64,000 nucleotides of DNA, taken from Brevibacterium daeguense (lineage in GTDB: Bacteria; Actinomycetota; Actinomycetes; Actinomycetales; Brevibacteriaceae). The stretch lies in NCBI RefSeq assembly GCF_021729135.1, contig NZ_JAJTWW010000007.1:1-64000 (forward strand), in the 5' to 3' direction. This document shows positions 28,268-37,186 of this stretch, in pieces. The stretch's first letter is position 1; the number at the start of each line of letters is the position of its first letter. Both the position numbers and the translations under genes were made by a program. The notes beneath the pieces are model-generated. The model was given only the letters and a program-made list of their open reading frames with translations, was not told where the DNA came from and did no database searches.

Positions 28268-28861
28268 CTACGTCGCCCGAAGGAGCGCGGTCAGGCCGGC
28301 GGCGAACGTGTCCTCGGCCGAATCATCGGCGACGTCGAGCAGAGACCGGTTCTGCTCGATCATGAGCTGACCCAGCACGAAGCTCAAGAGCACTGCGAGG
28401 CTCTGCGACTCGAGCGCCGTTGCCAGCGCCTCCGGGATCACGGTCTCGGGCTGCAGCGAGTACGCGAGAGTGAAGATCTCTGCACCGTCCCGATACGCCA
28501 GCAGCACGTCGCGCAGAGCCAGGCAGGTCACCGCCGGAGTCGGTCGGGCGCTCGCGGGGCAGCGCGCGTCGACCTCCGCGGTGAATCGCTGGGCGATGAG
28601 TACGAAGAGCTCCTGCTTGTTCTTCACGTGCCAGTAGAGGGCCGAGGGCTGGACTTGAAGTTCGCGGGCAAGACGGCGCATCGAGAGGTCGCCCATGCCG
28701 AACTGCGAGAGCACCTCGAGCGAGGTGTCGACGATCGACTCCGGGGTCAGTGTCAACGGGCTCGTGTCCTCCCCTGCTGTCGGTGCGCGGACCTGCTGTC
28801 GGTGTTCGGGAAGCCGCCACCGGAGCTGCTGCTCACTGCTTCCCGACGCTGCGCCCCTCAT
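28268..28861 (-). CDS. TetR family transcriptional regulator
   Basis: A 197-residue regulator. The helix-turn-helix is at about residues 40-90 (SIVDTSLEVLSQFGMGDLSMRRLARELQVQPSALYWHVKNK), a typical TetR N terminus. The helical C-terminal domain would bind an unknown ligand. It converges on the VWA gene and is divergent from tRNA-Pro. About 35 residues precede the HTH; no internal ATG/GTG offers a better start, so ATG 28861 is kept with some doubt. Confidence 0.85.
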   Translation of the reverse strand: MRGAASGSSEQQLRWRLPEHRQQVRAPTAGEDTSPLTLTPESIVDTSLEVLSQFGMGDLSMRRLARELQVQPSALYWHVKNKQELFVLIAQRFTAEVDARCPASARPTPAVTCLALRDVLLAYRDGAEIFTLAYSLQPETVIPEALATALESQSLAVLLSFVLGQLMIEQNRSLLDVADDSAEDTFAAGLTALLRAT

Positions 28862-28975
28862 TCCTATCAGAGCCGCCGACCAGCCGACGGCTTCTGCAAC
28901 CAGCGCGGGCCCGGATTCGGTGCCTCACCAGGAGGTGATTCCGGTCACGAACAGGCCCCGCAGGACCGGCTCGAA

Positions 28976-29005
28976 TTGGCCCGAGGCACCGGCTGTGGCT
29001 ATAGT
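28976..29005 (+). promoter_or_regulatory. tRNA-Pro promoter
   Basis: TTGGCC (28976-28981), an 18-nt spacer and TATAGT (29000-29005), 17 nt before the mature tRNA 5' end. Confidence 0.65.
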
Positions 29006-29022
29006 TGTTCTTGCTTCGCAAT

Positions 29023-29099
29023 CGGGATATAGCGCAGCTTGGTAGCGCGCCTCGTTCGGGACGAGGAGGTCGTGGGTTCGAATCCCGCTATCCCGACCA
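29023..29099 (+). tRNA. tRNA-Pro(CGG)
   Basis: The acceptor CGGGATA pairs with TATCCCG and CCA is encoded. The anticodon loop TTCGGGA gives CGG; the T arm GGTTCGAATCC is standard. Confidence 0.97.
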
Positions 29100-29135
29100 A
29101 CCCGCAGTCCGTCAGCGGACGGTGAGATCGAACAG

Positions 29136-29171
29136 AACAGCCCCGCAACCGGATCCGGTTGCGGGGCTGTT
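29136..29171. terminator. Perfect 36-bp palindrome after tRNA-Pro
   Basis: Two exact 18-nt complementary halves meet at GGATCC without a loop. It terminates the tRNA transcript and could serve both strands. Confidence 0.7.
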
Positions 29172-29200
29172 GTCGGCGAAGAGCTTCTCGCCTCCGCGAA

Positions 29201-29280
29201 ATCAGCACCGCATCAACCGGATCAGCACCGCATCCGAGAAAATCAGCACCGCGTCAACCGGATCAGCGGCGCATCCGCGG
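29201..29280. repeat. Four approximate 20-nt direct repeats
   Basis: Core ATCAGCACCGCATC begins at 29201, 29221, 29242 (one change) and 29262 (one change), giving a period of 20-21 nt. AACCGG follows units 1 and 3. The array sits between the tRNA-Pro palindrome and the stop of the HIT gene and codes for nothing recognizable. Confidence 0.8.
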
Positions 29281-29282
29281 GA

Positions 29283-29678
29283 TCATTCGATCCGGGCGCT
29301 GAGCTTCTCAGCAACGGCGGCCAGCGTCTCCTGCTCGGCCATCGGTCCCTTGTTGGCCGGATTGAAGTCGCTGACGGAGTTGGTCGGCCAGACATGGATG
29401 TGGACGTGCGGCACTTCGTAGCCCTGGATCAGCAGCCCGATCCGCTGGCAGTCGAACGCCGCCATCTGCGCTGCGCCGATGCGCTTGGCGACCGACAGCA
29501 GATGCGCGGCGAGCTCGTCGGTCAGGTCGACCCAGTGGGAGACCTCCTCGCGCGGGACCACGAGCACGTGGCCTTCGGTCATGGGTTCCACATCGAGGAA
29601 TGCCGCGCAGTAGTCGTCCTGGTAGACGAATGCTCCGGGGATCTCCCCATTGATGATCTTGGTGAAGATGCTTGCCAC
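29283..29678 (-). CDS. HIT family nucleotide-binding protein
   Basis: A 131-residue histidine-triad hydrolase, which typically cleaves dinucleoside polyphosphates or nucleoside phosphoramidates. The N terminus ASIFTKIINGEIPG and the triad HVHIHVWP near residues 98-105 are intact. The start is GTG 29678, with GAAAGG 10 nt upstream. An open frame runs to 29924 but overlaps ahpE and lacks similarity. It is the last gene of a probable DUF3052-ahpE-HIT operon. Confidence 0.93.
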   Translation of the reverse strand: MASIFTKIINGEIPGAFVYQDDYCAAFLDVEPMTEGHVLVVPREEVSHWVDLTDELAAHLLSVAKRIGAAQMAAFDCQRIGLLIQGYEVPHVHIHVWPTNSVSDFNPANKGPMAEQETLAAVAEKLSARIE

Positions 29679-29716
29679 GTCTTCAGTGCCTTTCTCTCGG
29701 TCCGGCAGATCGTGTC

Positions 29717-30166
29717 TCACGCCGGGAGGAACTCGGTGAAATCGCGGGCTTCCGTCCGCGGATTGACGACGGTGGCCGCCACGGCTCCGTCCTGGGAGAT
29801 GAGGAATGTGCCCCGCACGGCCATGCCGTTGTCCTCGTTGAACACGCGGTACTCCCGCGCAACCCTGCCGTGCGGCCAGAAGTCCGCGGCCAGCCGGAAC
29901 GGGATGTCCTTCTGCTCGGACCACGCCTGAAGCGCGTACTTCGAGTCGACGGACACCCCGATCACGCTGATCTCCGCCTCGGCGAAGCGATCATTCAGGC
30001 CGATGAGCTGATCCATCTCTCCGCCGCACACCGGGGAGAAGGCGAACGGGTAGAAGACGAGGAGCACCCTCTGCTCCTGCAGCAGTTCGCTGAGCACCAG
30101 CTCCTCGCCGTGCTGGGAGGAGAGGGAGAAATCGGGAGCCGGGGCGCCGACCGGAAGACCTGCCAT
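29717..30166 (-). CDS. ahpE: AhpE-like 1-Cys peroxiredoxin
   Basis: Reduces hydrogen peroxide and organic peroxides in the cytosol. The 149-residue product carries the peroxidatic cysteine Cys47 in YPFAFSPVCGGEM. No other cysteine is present, so it is a 1-Cys enzyme that needs an external thiol for reduction, as mycobacterial AhpE does. It starts 12 nt after the DUF3052 gene and is followed 38 nt later by the HIT gene. Confidence 0.93.
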   Translation of the reverse strand: MAGLPVGAPAPDFSLSSQHGEELVLSELLQEQRVLLVFYPFAFSPVCGGEMDQLIGLNDRFAEAEISVIGVSVDSKYALQAWSEQKDIPFRLAADFWPHGRVAREYRVFNEDNGMAVRGTFLISQDGAVAATVVNPRTEARDFTEFLPA

Positions 30167-30178
30167 CGAGTCCGCCGC

Positions 30179-30625
30179 TCAGCTGTAGTTCTTCTTGCCG
30201 ACCAGGCAGAAGCCCGACCAGTCGGAAGCGACGCTGACGGTCTTGGTGACGTGCATTCCTGCTGTCGGTGCGGCCTCCGAGATGTCGGCCGGCGGGATGT
30301 GACCCGGCCGGCTGGCCTTGGGCGTCAGCAGCCACAGCCTGCCGCCTTCGGCCAGGGTGCCCTGGGCATCGACCAGTCCATCGGTCAGGTCCGGATCGTC
30401 GGCTCTCCACCACATGATGATGACGTCGAATTCGTCGTCGACGTCCTCATCGGCCATCTCCTCCCCGGTGATCGCCTCGATGGCCTCACGCAGGTCGAAG
30501 TCGACGTCCTCGTCGTACCCGATCTCCTGGATGTACTGACCGGCGCGAAGCCCGAGCTTGGTCGCCATGTCACCGGAACCCTGTCCGGATGGGTGCATTG
30601 TCCTTTCGGAAGGAGAAGTGCTCAT
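30179..30625 (-). CDS. DUF3052 family protein
   Basis: A 148-residue, acidic, soluble protein of an actinobacteria-specific family with no known function. Visible features are KLGLRAGQYIQEIGYDEDVD, the acidic DEDVDDEFDVIIMWWRADD patch and a GGRLWLLTPKA strand. ATG 30625 is supported by a promoter whose -10 ends 6 nt upstream; the longer frame to 30727 has no similarity. A position beside aceE is common in Actinobacteria. It heads the ahpE-HIT transcript. Confidence 0.9.
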   Translation of the reverse strand: MSTSPSERTMHPSGQGSGDMATKLGLRAGQYIQEIGYDEDVDFDLREAIEAITGEEMADEDVDDEFDVIIMWWRADDPDLTDGLVDAQGTLAEGGRLWLLTPKASRPGHIPPADISEAAPTAGMHVTKTVSVASDWSGFCLVGKKNYS

Positions 30626-30631
30626 GAGCAC

Positions 30632-30660
30632 ATTGTCGGCGCATGTGCGCTGGTGAGCAA
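30632..30660 (-). promoter_or_regulatory. Leaderless promoter of the DUF3052 operon
   Basis: On the minus strand, TTGCTC (30660-30655), a 17-nt spacer and GACAAT (30637-30632), then 6 nt to ATG 30625. Confidence 0.6.
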
Positions 30661-30852
30661 ATGCCCACGCCCGAATTCTGCGGGTGGTCGTGCTTGGTCC
30701 TTCGCATCCTTCGCCACGCAGGCGCAATCTGTCCTAGGCTGGGACCAACCCCTGAGGTCTGTCCCCGCGCGCGGCCGCCCAACGCCGGCACCGAGCGCAG
30801 ACTGCCTCACCGTCCGCCGACGGCACACCGTCGAACCGAGAGGACTCACGCA

Positions 30853-33612
30853 GTGGACAAGCAGAACCGCGGACCGATTCTCAACGGTCTCCCCAGCCAT
30901 GTTCCGGACATCGATCCCGAGGAGACACAGGAATGGCTGGACTCCCTCGACTCGCTCACGTCGACAGGCGGACGGACCCGCGCCCGCTACGTGATGCTGC
31001 GCCTCCTGGAGCGTGCTCGGCAGAACGACATCAGCGTCCCGAGCCTCACTGCCACTGACTACGTCAACACGATCGGCCCGGACGCCGAGCCCTGGTTCCC
31101 CGGCGATGAAGAGGTCGAGCGGCGCTTCCGGCGGTGGATCCGCTGGAACGCGGCCGTGATGGTCCACCGGGCGCAGCGACCGGGAATCGAGGTCGGCGGG
31201 CACATCTCCACCTACGCCTCGGCGGCGACTCTCTACGAGGTGGGGCTCAACCACTTCTTCCGCGGCAAGGACCACCCCGGCGGCGGCGATCACATCTTCT
31301 ACCAGGGTCACGCCTCGCCGGGCATGTATGCGCGCGGCTACCTCGAGGGACGGCTGACCGCCGACCAGCTCGACGGCTTCCGGCAGCAGGTGTCCCACCA
31401 CATCGACGGCAAGCCCGACGGGCTGCCGTCCTACCCGCACCCCCGCCAGCTGCCCGGCTTCTGGGAGTTCCCGACCGTCTCGATGGGCATCGGCCCGATG
31501 AATGCGATTGCACAGGCGCAGTTCGACAAGTACCTGCACAACCGCGGCATCAAGGACACCTCCCAGCAGCACACCTGGGCTTTCCTCGGCGACGGCGAGA
31601 TGGACGAACCGGAGAGCCGCGGCATGCTCCAGACCGCGGCCTACGAGGAGCTCGACAACCTCACCTTCGTCATCAACTGCAACCTGCAGCGCCTGGACGG
31701 CCCGGTGCGCGGCAACGGCAAGATCATCCAGGAGCTCGAGGCGTTCTTCCGCGGCGCGGGCTGGAACGTCATCAAGGTGATCTGGGGCCGGGAATGGGAC
31801 GCCCTGCTGGCTCAGGACCGTGACGGCGCTCTGGTCAATCTCATGAACGCCACTCCGGACGGCGACTACCAGACCTACAAGGGCGAGAACGGCGGTTTCG
31901 TCCGCGACAACTTCTTCGGTCGTGATCCGCGCACCAAGGCCATGGTCGAGGACTACAGCGACGAGCAGATCTGGCAGCTCAAGCGCGGCGGCCACGACTA
32001 TCGCAAGGTCTATGCCGCGTACAAGTCGGCGCTCAACCACACCGGACAGCCCACGGTCATCCTCGTCAAGACCGTCAAGGGCTACTCGCTCGGACCGCAC
32101 TTCGAGGCGCGCAACGCCACGCACCAGATGAAGAAGATGCAGCTCGAGGACCTCAAGATGGCCCGCGACCACTTCTCCATCCCGATCTCCGACAAGGAGC
32201 TCGAGGAGAACCCGAAGCTGCCGCCGTACTACCACCCCGGCGAGGACGCGCCCGAGATCAAGTACCTGCTCGACCGGCGCCGCGAGCTCGGCGGGTTCAC
32301 GCCGGAGCGCCGCTCGAAGTACGTGGACATCACCCTGCCCGACGACAAGGACTACGAGGTCGCCAAGCGCGGCTCCGGCAAGCAGGAGATCGCCACCACG
32401 ATGGGCTTCGTGCGCATCCTCAAGGACCTGATGCGCAACAAGGAGTTCGGCAAGCGCGTCGTGCCGATCATCCCGGACGAGGCCCGCACCTTCGGCATGG
32501 ATTCCTTCTTCCCGACCGCGAAGATCTACAACCCGCATGGGCAGAACTACATCTCTGTGGACCGCGACCTGTTTCTCGCGTACAAGGAGGCCACGGACGG
32601 CCAGCTGCTGCACATGGGAATCAACGAGGCCGGCTCGACCGCGGCGCTGACCGCGGCCGGCACTTCGTACGCCACGCACGGCGAGCCGATGATCCCGTTC
32701 TATATCTTCTACTCGATGTTCGGCTTCCAGCGCTCCGGTGACTTCTTCTGGGCAGCCGGGGACCAGATGGCTCGCGGCTTCATCCTCGGCGCCACTGCCG
32801 GCCGCACCACGCTGGTCGCGGAAGGCCTGCAGCACGGCGACGGCCACTCCCACGTCCTGTCCTCGACCTACCCGTCGGTCATCTCCTACGACCCGGCCTA
32901 CGCCTACGAGATCGGCCACATCATCCGCGACGGCATCGAGCGCATGTACGGACCCGAGGACGGCCGAGACCCGAACGTCATGTACTACATCACGATGTAC
33001 AACGAACCCATGCACCAGCCGCCGGAGCCGGAGAACCTCGACGTCGAAGGCGTGCTCAAGGGCATCTACAAGCTCAAGGACGGTCCTGAGCTCGACGGAC
33101 CCAAGGTGCAGCTGCTCGCCTCCGGTGTGGCGCTGCCGTGGATCCTGGAAGCCCAGGAGCTGCTGGAGAAGGACTGGAACGTGAGCGCGGACGTGTGGTC
33201 CGTGACGTCGTGGCAGGAGCTGCGCCGCGACGGCCTGGTGTGCGACGACGAGCGCCTCCTCGATCCCGCCGCGGAGAAGCGGATCCCGTACATCACGCGT
33301 AAGCTCGCCGAGTCCAGCGGCCCGGTGATCGCCACCAGCGACTACACCCGGACCGTGCCGGACATGATCCGCCAGTACGTGCCGAACCACTTCACGTCGC
33401 TGGGCGCCGACGGCTTTGCGATCTCGGACACCCGCCCGGCCGCACGTCGGCACTTCCTCATCGACGGCCCGTCGGTCGTCGTGCAGGCCCTGATCAGCCT
33501 TGCCGACCTGGGCCAGCTCGACCCGCAGGTGGCCGCCGAGGCGTCGAAGAAGTATCAGCTCGACGACCCGCGGGCCGGCGCCACCGGATCGACCGAGGGC
33601 GCGGGCGCCTGA
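30853..33612 (+). CDS. aceE: Pyruvate dehydrogenase E1 component, homodimeric type
   Basis: ThDP-dependent decarboxylation of pyruvate in the pyruvate dehydrogenase complex, producing acetyl groups for CoA. The 919-residue length fits homodimeric AceE. The ThDP/Mg motif is [15 protein letters not shown], continuing to [15 protein letters not shown] near residues 240-290. The substrate region [15 protein letters not shown] and the C-terminal [12 protein letters not shown] are conserved. GTG 30853 follows AGAGGA; the upstream frame to 30643 is not homologous. TAGGCT at 30735-30740 is a candidate -10. It lies immediately upstream of the fatty acid synthesis cluster that uses its product. Confidence 0.96.
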   Translation: MDKQNRGPILNGLPSHVPDIDPEETQEWLDSLDSLTSTGGRTRARYVMLRLLERARQNDISVPSLTATDYVNTIGPDAEPWFPGDEEVERRFRRWIRWNAAVMVHRAQRPGIEVGGHISTYASAATLYEVGLNHFFRGKDHPGGGDHIFYQGHASPGMYARGYLEGRLTADQLDGFRQQVSHHIDGKPDGLPSYPHPRQLPGFWEFPTVSMGIGPMNAIAQAQFDKYLHNRGIKDTSQQHTWAFLGDGEMDEPESRGMLQTAAYEELDNLTFVINCNLQRLDGPVRGNGKIIQELEAFFRGAGWNVIKVIWGREWDALLAQDRDGALVNLMNATPDGDYQTYKGENGGFVRDNFFGRDPRTKAMVEDYSDEQIWQLKRGGHDYRKVYAAYKSALNHTGQPTVILVKTVKGYSLGPHFEARNATHQMKKMQLEDLKMARDHFSIPISDKELEENPKLPPYYHPGEDAPEIKYLLDRRRELGGFTPERRSKYVDITLPDDKDYEVAKRGSGKQEIATTMGFVRILKDLMRNKEFGKRVVPIIPDEARTFGMDSFFPTAKIYNPHGQNYISVDRDLFLAYKEATDGQLLHMGINEAGSTAALTAAGTSYATHGEPMIPFYIFYSMFGFQRSGDFFWAAGDQMARGFILGATAGRTTLVAEGLQHGDGHSHVLSSTYPSVISYDPAYAYEIGHIIRDGIERMYGPEDGRDPNVMYYITMYNEPMHQPPEPENLDVEGVLKGIYKLKDGPELDGPKVQLLASGVALPWILEAQELLEKDWNVSADVWSVTSWQELRRDGLVCDDERLLDPAAEKRIPYITRKLAESSGPVIATSDYTRTVPDMIRQYVPNHFTSLGADGFAISDTRPAARRHFLIDGPSVVVQALISLADLGQLDPQVAAEASKKYQLDDPRAGATGSTEGAGA

Positions 33613-33708
33613 GCCGGCGGGCTGGGCGCTTCCGGGCGGGACCTGCCATCGGAAGCGGGTGCTGGTGCCGCGAGCACGGCCGGGGCGGCTGCACGTGAGC
33701 ACCGGGAG

Positions 33709-33739
33709 CGGGGCGTGGGAATTCCCACGCCCCGTTTTT
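33709..33739 (+). terminator. aceE terminator
   Basis: A 26-nt perfect palindrome at 33709-33734, centered on GAATTC, followed by TTTTT. This is a textbook intrinsic terminator. Confidence 0.92.
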
Positions 33740-33751
33740 GTGCCCGAAACA

Positions 33752-33780
33752 CAAATCTTTTGTGGTTTTGGCGCTACAGT
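33752..33780 (+). promoter_or_regulatory. fasR-like gene promoter with overlapping inverted repeat
   Basis: TACAGT (33775-33780) lies 7 nt before ATG 33788, giving a leaderless start. CACAAA-TCT-TTTGTG (33750-33764) is a 6-3-6 inverted repeat over the -35 position, a candidate autoregulatory operator. Confidence 0.5.
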
Positions 33781-33787
33781 GGAGCGC

Positions 33788-35044
33788 ATGCCCTCCCCCG
33801 TCGACGCGCACAGCAGTACCGTCTCCGATGCCCGGACGGCCGCCACTCGCGGTCGCCTGGAGACCAGCCGACGCCTCAAGGCCGGCCAGGCCATGCTGTC
33901 CAAGCTCACTCTGCAGCGGCTGGAGGCCCAGCTCCCCTGGTTCCGGATGATGAGCTCGGCTGATCGCGGCTGGGTGGTCGTGCTCGCCGATTCGGGGATC
34001 TCGTCGTTCATCGACTGGTATCGCGACCCGCAGACGCCGCTGCGCGTTGTCGGCGACATCTTCAAATCGGCACCGCGAGACCTGGTGCGGTCCGTGTCCC
34101 TGCAGCAGACGCTCCAGCTGCTGCGCGTCGTCGTGCAGGTCGTCGAGGAGCGCGTCGGCGAACTCGCCCGGCCCGCCGAGCAGCCCGAGCTGCGGGAGGC
34201 CGTCCTCATCTACTCCCGGGAGATCGCCTTCGCCGCCGCGGATGTCTATGCGCGCGCCGCCGAGGCGCGAGGCAGCTGGGATGCCCGACTCGAGGCGATG
34301 GTCATCGACGCGCTCGTCCGCGGCGACTCCGTCGACGAGCTCGCCAGCCGCACCGCGGCCTTCGGCTGGCGCTCCGAGGGGACGGTCCACGTGCTGGTCG
34401 GGCTGGCGCCTCGGCGGAGCGCGCACAAGAGCATCGACGAGATCCGCCGTTCGGCGCAGAAGTGGGCCGAGGATGCGCTGCTCGGAGTGCACGACGACCG
34501 GCTGCTCATCGTCCTCGGCGGAGTGCAGGACATCGACCAGGCTGCCGCGGCCCTGTGCCACTACTTCGGTCCCGCCGAGGTGGTGATCGGCCCGCAGGTC
34601 AGCTCGCTCGCGGAGGCGGGCACCTCGGCGTCCGCGGCCGTGTGGGCGCTGCGCACAGCAGCCGCCCGGCCGGCGACTCCCCGGCCGGTCCATGCCGGCG
34701 ACCTGCTGCCGGAGCGGGCGATCGCCGGAGATCGCAGCGCGGTGCGCGAGCTCGTCACCCGGTTCTATGAACCGCTCGGGGCCGGCAGCGGCCAGCTCCT
34801 CGACACCGTCGCCGCCTACCTCGAGTTCGGCGGCTCCCTGGAGGCCACCGCCAAGGCCCTGCATGTGCATCCGAACACGGTGCGCTACCGGCTCCGCAAG
34901 ATCACCGGCCTGATCGGCCTCGATCCGACCGAGGCGCGCGCGGGCTTCGTGGTCCGGATCGCCTTGGTGTACGGGCGACTGTCCGAAGCCGGTCAGTTGT
35001 CGGGAGCCGACAAATCCCCTGTTGCCCACCCGCTATTGCCCTAA
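33788..35044 (+). CDS. fasR: PucR-type regulator of fatty acid synthesis (FasR-like)
   Basis: A 418-residue regulator. The C-terminal helix-turn-helix of the PucR family is at residues 345-400 (YLEFGGSLEATAKALHVHPNTVRYRLRKI); a GGDEF-like/CdaR central region precedes it. In Streptomyces the homologous gene directly upstream of fabD, FasR, activates the fabD-fabH-acpP-fabF operon. The same position here, ending 38 nt before fabD, supports that role by synteny. ATG 33788 follows its -10 box by 7 nt; longer in-frame extensions overlap aceE. Confidence 0.88.
   Translation: MPSPVDAHSSTVSDARTAATRGRLETSRRLKAGQAMLSKLTLQRLEAQLPWFRMMSSADRGWVVVLADSGISSFIDWYRDPQTPLRVVGDIFKSAPRDLVRSVSLQQTLQLLRVVVQVVEERVGELARPAEQPELREAVLIYSREIAFAAADVYARAAEARGSWDARLEAMVIDALVRGDSVDELASRTAAFGWRSEGTVHVLVGLAPRRSAHKSIDEIRRSAQKWAEDALLGVHDDRLLIVLGGVQDIDQAAAALCHYFGPAEVVIGPQVSSLAEAGTSASAAVWALRTAAARPATPRPVHAGDLLPERAIAGDRSAVRELVTRFYEPLGAGSGQLLDTVAAYLEFGGSLEATAKALHVHPNTVRYRLRKITGLIGLDPTEARAGFVVRIALVYGRLSEAGQLSGADKSPVAHPLLP
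34998..35014. promoter_or_regulatory. 7-3-7 inverted repeat upstream of fabD
   Basis: TTGTCGG-GAG-CCGACAA lies in the last codons of the fasR-like gene, about 70 bp before fabD. It has the same 3-nt spacing as the repeat at the fasR-like promoter and shares its TTGT/ACAA core, so it is a candidate activator site. Confidence 0.4.
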
Positions 35045-35045
35045 G

Positions 35046-35072
35046 TTGGACACGAACGTCGACCGATAGGAT
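35046..35072 (+). promoter_or_regulatory. Predicted fabD operon promoter
   Basis: TTGGAC (35046-35051), a short 15-nt spacer and TAGGAT (35067-35072), 10 nt before GTG 35083. Suboptimal spacing fits a requirement for an activator. Confidence 0.45.
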
Positions 35073-35082
35073 CAGAACACCA

Positions 35083-36003
35083 GTGCTTGTCATCGCCTGC
35101 CCGGGTCAGGGCGCTCAGAAATCCGGTTTCCTCGGCTCCTGGCTCGAACTGCCGGGGTTCGCCGCGACGATCGACGAACTCACCGAATCCTCCGGCATCG
35201 ACCTGCGCCGCCACGGCACGGAATCCGATGACGAGACCATCAAGGACACTGCCGTCGCCCAGCCGCTGCTGGTCGCCAGTGCGATCGCCGCGTTCCGCGA
35301 GCTCTTCGCCGACCAGCCGCTTCCTCAGGTGATCGCGGGCCACTCCGTCGGCGAGATCGCCGCCGCACAGCTCGCCGGGATCCTCGATGCCGAGGCGGCG
35401 ATGGACTTCGTGCGCGTGCGCGCCACCGGGATGGCCGAAGCATCGGCCGCCACCCCCACCGGCATGGCCGCCGTCGTGGGAGGCGAGCCGGAAGCAGTGC
35501 TGGCCGCCATCGAGGCCGCCGGCCTGGCACCTGCGAACGTCAACGGGGGCGGCCAGACCGTCGCCGCCGGGTCGCTGGAGGACATCGACAGACTCGTGGC
35601 GAATGCACCCGAACGAGCGCGCGTGATCCCGCTCAAGGTCGCCGGAGCCTTCCATACCGAATACATGGCCTCCGCGCAGCAGCCGCTGTCGGAGCTTGCC
35701 GCCGGGCTCTCCCCGCACGATCCCGAGATCTCGATCCTGACGAACGCCGACGGCCGCCGGGTCGACTCCGGATCCGAATACCTCGACCTGCTCGTCAATC
35801 AGGTCACGAACCCGGTGCGCTGGGATCTGTGCCAGCAGCAGCTGCTCGACATGGGCGTCACCGCGCTCATCGAACTCGTCCCCGGCGGGACGCTCACCGG
35901 CCTGGCCAAACGTGCCATGAAGGGTGTCGAGACCCTTGCCCTGAAGTCCGCGGACGACCTCGAGGCCGCTCGCGCATTCGTGCAGTCCCACGCGCAGGCG
36001 TGA
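35083..36003 (+). CDS. fabD: Malonyl-CoA:ACP transacylase
   Basis: Transfers malonyl from CoA to acyl carrier protein. The 306-residue product has the N-terminal CPGQGAQ, the nucleophile Ser88 in GHSVGE and the catalytic histidine in AGAFHTEYM near residue 191. GTG 35083 is the only start that preserves the N-terminal glycine-rich motif. It is the first gene of the type II fatty acid synthesis cluster; fabH follows after 20 nt. Confidence 0.97.
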   Translation: MLVIACPGQGAQKSGFLGSWLELPGFAATIDELTESSGIDLRRHGTESDDETIKDTAVAQPLLVASAIAAFRELFADQPLPQVIAGHSVGEIAAAQLAGILDAEAAMDFVRVRATGMAEASAATPTGMAAVVGGEPEAVLAAIEAAGLAPANVNGGGQTVAAGSLEDIDRLVANAPERARVIPLKVAGAFHTEYMASAQQPLSELAAGLSPHDPEISILTNADGRRVDSGSEYLDLLVNQVTNPVRWDLCQQQLLDMGVTALIELVPGGTLTGLAKRAMKGVETLALKSADDLEAARAFVQSHAQA

Positions 36004-36023
36004 CCAAGGAGGAGATTGAAGCT

Positions 36024-37025
36024 ATGCCAACTCTGCAGACCACCAGCACCGACGCGTTCTCCCGGATCACCGGGATCGGCGGATATCGCGCCGAGCACTC
36101 CGTGCCCAACGAAGATCTCGTCGGCCCGATCGACTCCTCGGACGAGTGGATCCGGCAGCGGACGGGAATCATCACCCGCAACCGCGCCGGTGCTGACGTC
36201 GGCGTCCTCGACATGTGCGAGGAGGCCGCGACCGAGGCGATCGCCAACGCCGGCCTCAAGCCCTCGGACATCGGCGGCGTCATCATCGCGACGGTGACGT
36301 TCCCGTACGCGACCCCGTCCGCCGCCTCAGCGCTCACCGCCCGGCTGGGCACAGGGCCCGTCCCCGCGTGGGACATCTCCGCGGCCTGCGCCGGATACTG
36401 CTACGGCATCGCGCAGGCCGATGCGCTGGTCCGCTCCGGCACGATGGACAACATCCTCGTCATCGGGGTGGAGAAGCTCTCGGACTTCATCGACCCGACG
36501 GACCGCTCGATCTCCTTCATCCTCGGCGACGGCGCGGGCGCGGTCATCGTCTCGACCTCCGACACGCCGGGCATCGGCACGAGCGTGTGGGGTTCGAAGG
36601 GCGAGAACTGGGAGACCATCCGCATGACGAACTCCTTCCTGGAGCTGCGCAACGATCCCCCGGGGCCGTTCCCGACGCTCCGCCAGGACGGACCGAGCGT
36701 CTTCCGGTGGGCAGTCTGGGACATGGCGGAGGTCGCGCAGCAGGCACTCGACGCAGCCGGGGTCACTGCCGCCGACCTGGCGGCATTCATCCCCCACCAG
36801 GCGAACATGCGCATCATCGACGAGCTCGCCAAGCAGCTCAAGATCCCGGACACGGTCAAGATCGGGCGCGACATCGCCGACAACGGCAACACCTCGGCGG
36901 CGTCGATTCCGCTGGCGACCGAGCGGCTGCTGCGCGAGAACCCGGAGCTCCACGGCGGTCTCGCTCTGCAGATCGGCTTCGGTGCCGGGCTCGTCTACGG
37001 CGCACAGGTCGTCATCCTGCCCTGA
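36024..37025 (+). CDS. fabH: Beta-ketoacyl-ACP synthase III
   Basis: Starts each fatty acid by condensing an acyl-CoA primer with malonyl-ACP. The 333-residue product has catalytic Cys122 in SAACAGYCYG, His in PHQANMRI and Asn in GNTSAASIPLA. AAGGAGGAG precedes ATG 36024; a longer frame from 35829 overlaps fabD and is not homologous. Actinobacterial FabH often accepts branched primers, which cannot be judged here. Confidence 0.97.
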   Translation: MPTLQTTSTDAFSRITGIGGYRAEHSVPNEDLVGPIDSSDEWIRQRTGIITRNRAGADVGVLDMCEEAATEAIANAGLKPSDIGGVIIATVTFPYATPSAASALTARLGTGPVPAWDISAACAGYCYGIAQADALVRSGTMDNILVIGVEKLSDFIDPTDRSISFILGDGAGAVIVSTSDTPGIGTSVWGSKGENWETIRMTNSFLELRNDPPGPFPTLRQDGPSVFRWAVWDMAEVAQQALDAAGVTAADLAAFIPHQANMRIIDELAKQLKIPDTVKIGRDIADNGNTSAASIPLATERLLRENPELHGGLALQIGFGAGLVYGAQVVILP

Positions 37026-37092
37026 GCTCGATCCGGCCCGCGTCCCCGGATGTCCCTGTGCGGCGCCTCGGGCCCGGATATCGCCGATGACG

Positions 37093-37098
37093 TAGGAT
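37093..37098 (+). promoter_or_regulatory. Candidate extra -10 box before acpP
   Basis: TAGGAT, identical to the fabD -10, in the 161-bp fabH-acpP gap. The -35 is poor. An extra promoter would fit the high demand for acyl carrier protein. Confidence 0.3.
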
Positions 37099-37186
37099 TC
37101 TGACGGGACAATCGTCGAATCACGTTCCATGAAAGGTCCGAGAAGGTCACTCCTGCGGACCACCATCAGAAAGAAGGAATAGGAAA

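Noticed and set aside
29201..29280. Considered as a CRISPR array
   Set aside because: The units are contiguous 20-21-nt repeats with no unique spacers, and no cas genes are present.
29679..29924. N-terminal extension of the HIT gene frame
   Set aside because: It overlaps ahpE coding sequence and lacks HIT similarity; GTG 29678 has a proper ribosome binding site and begins the conserved ASIFTKI.
30622..34209. A 1195-codon open frame antisense to aceE and the fasR-like gene
   Set aside because: It covers the aceE coding region and its translation has no recognizable domain. AceE on the other strand is complete with all motifs.
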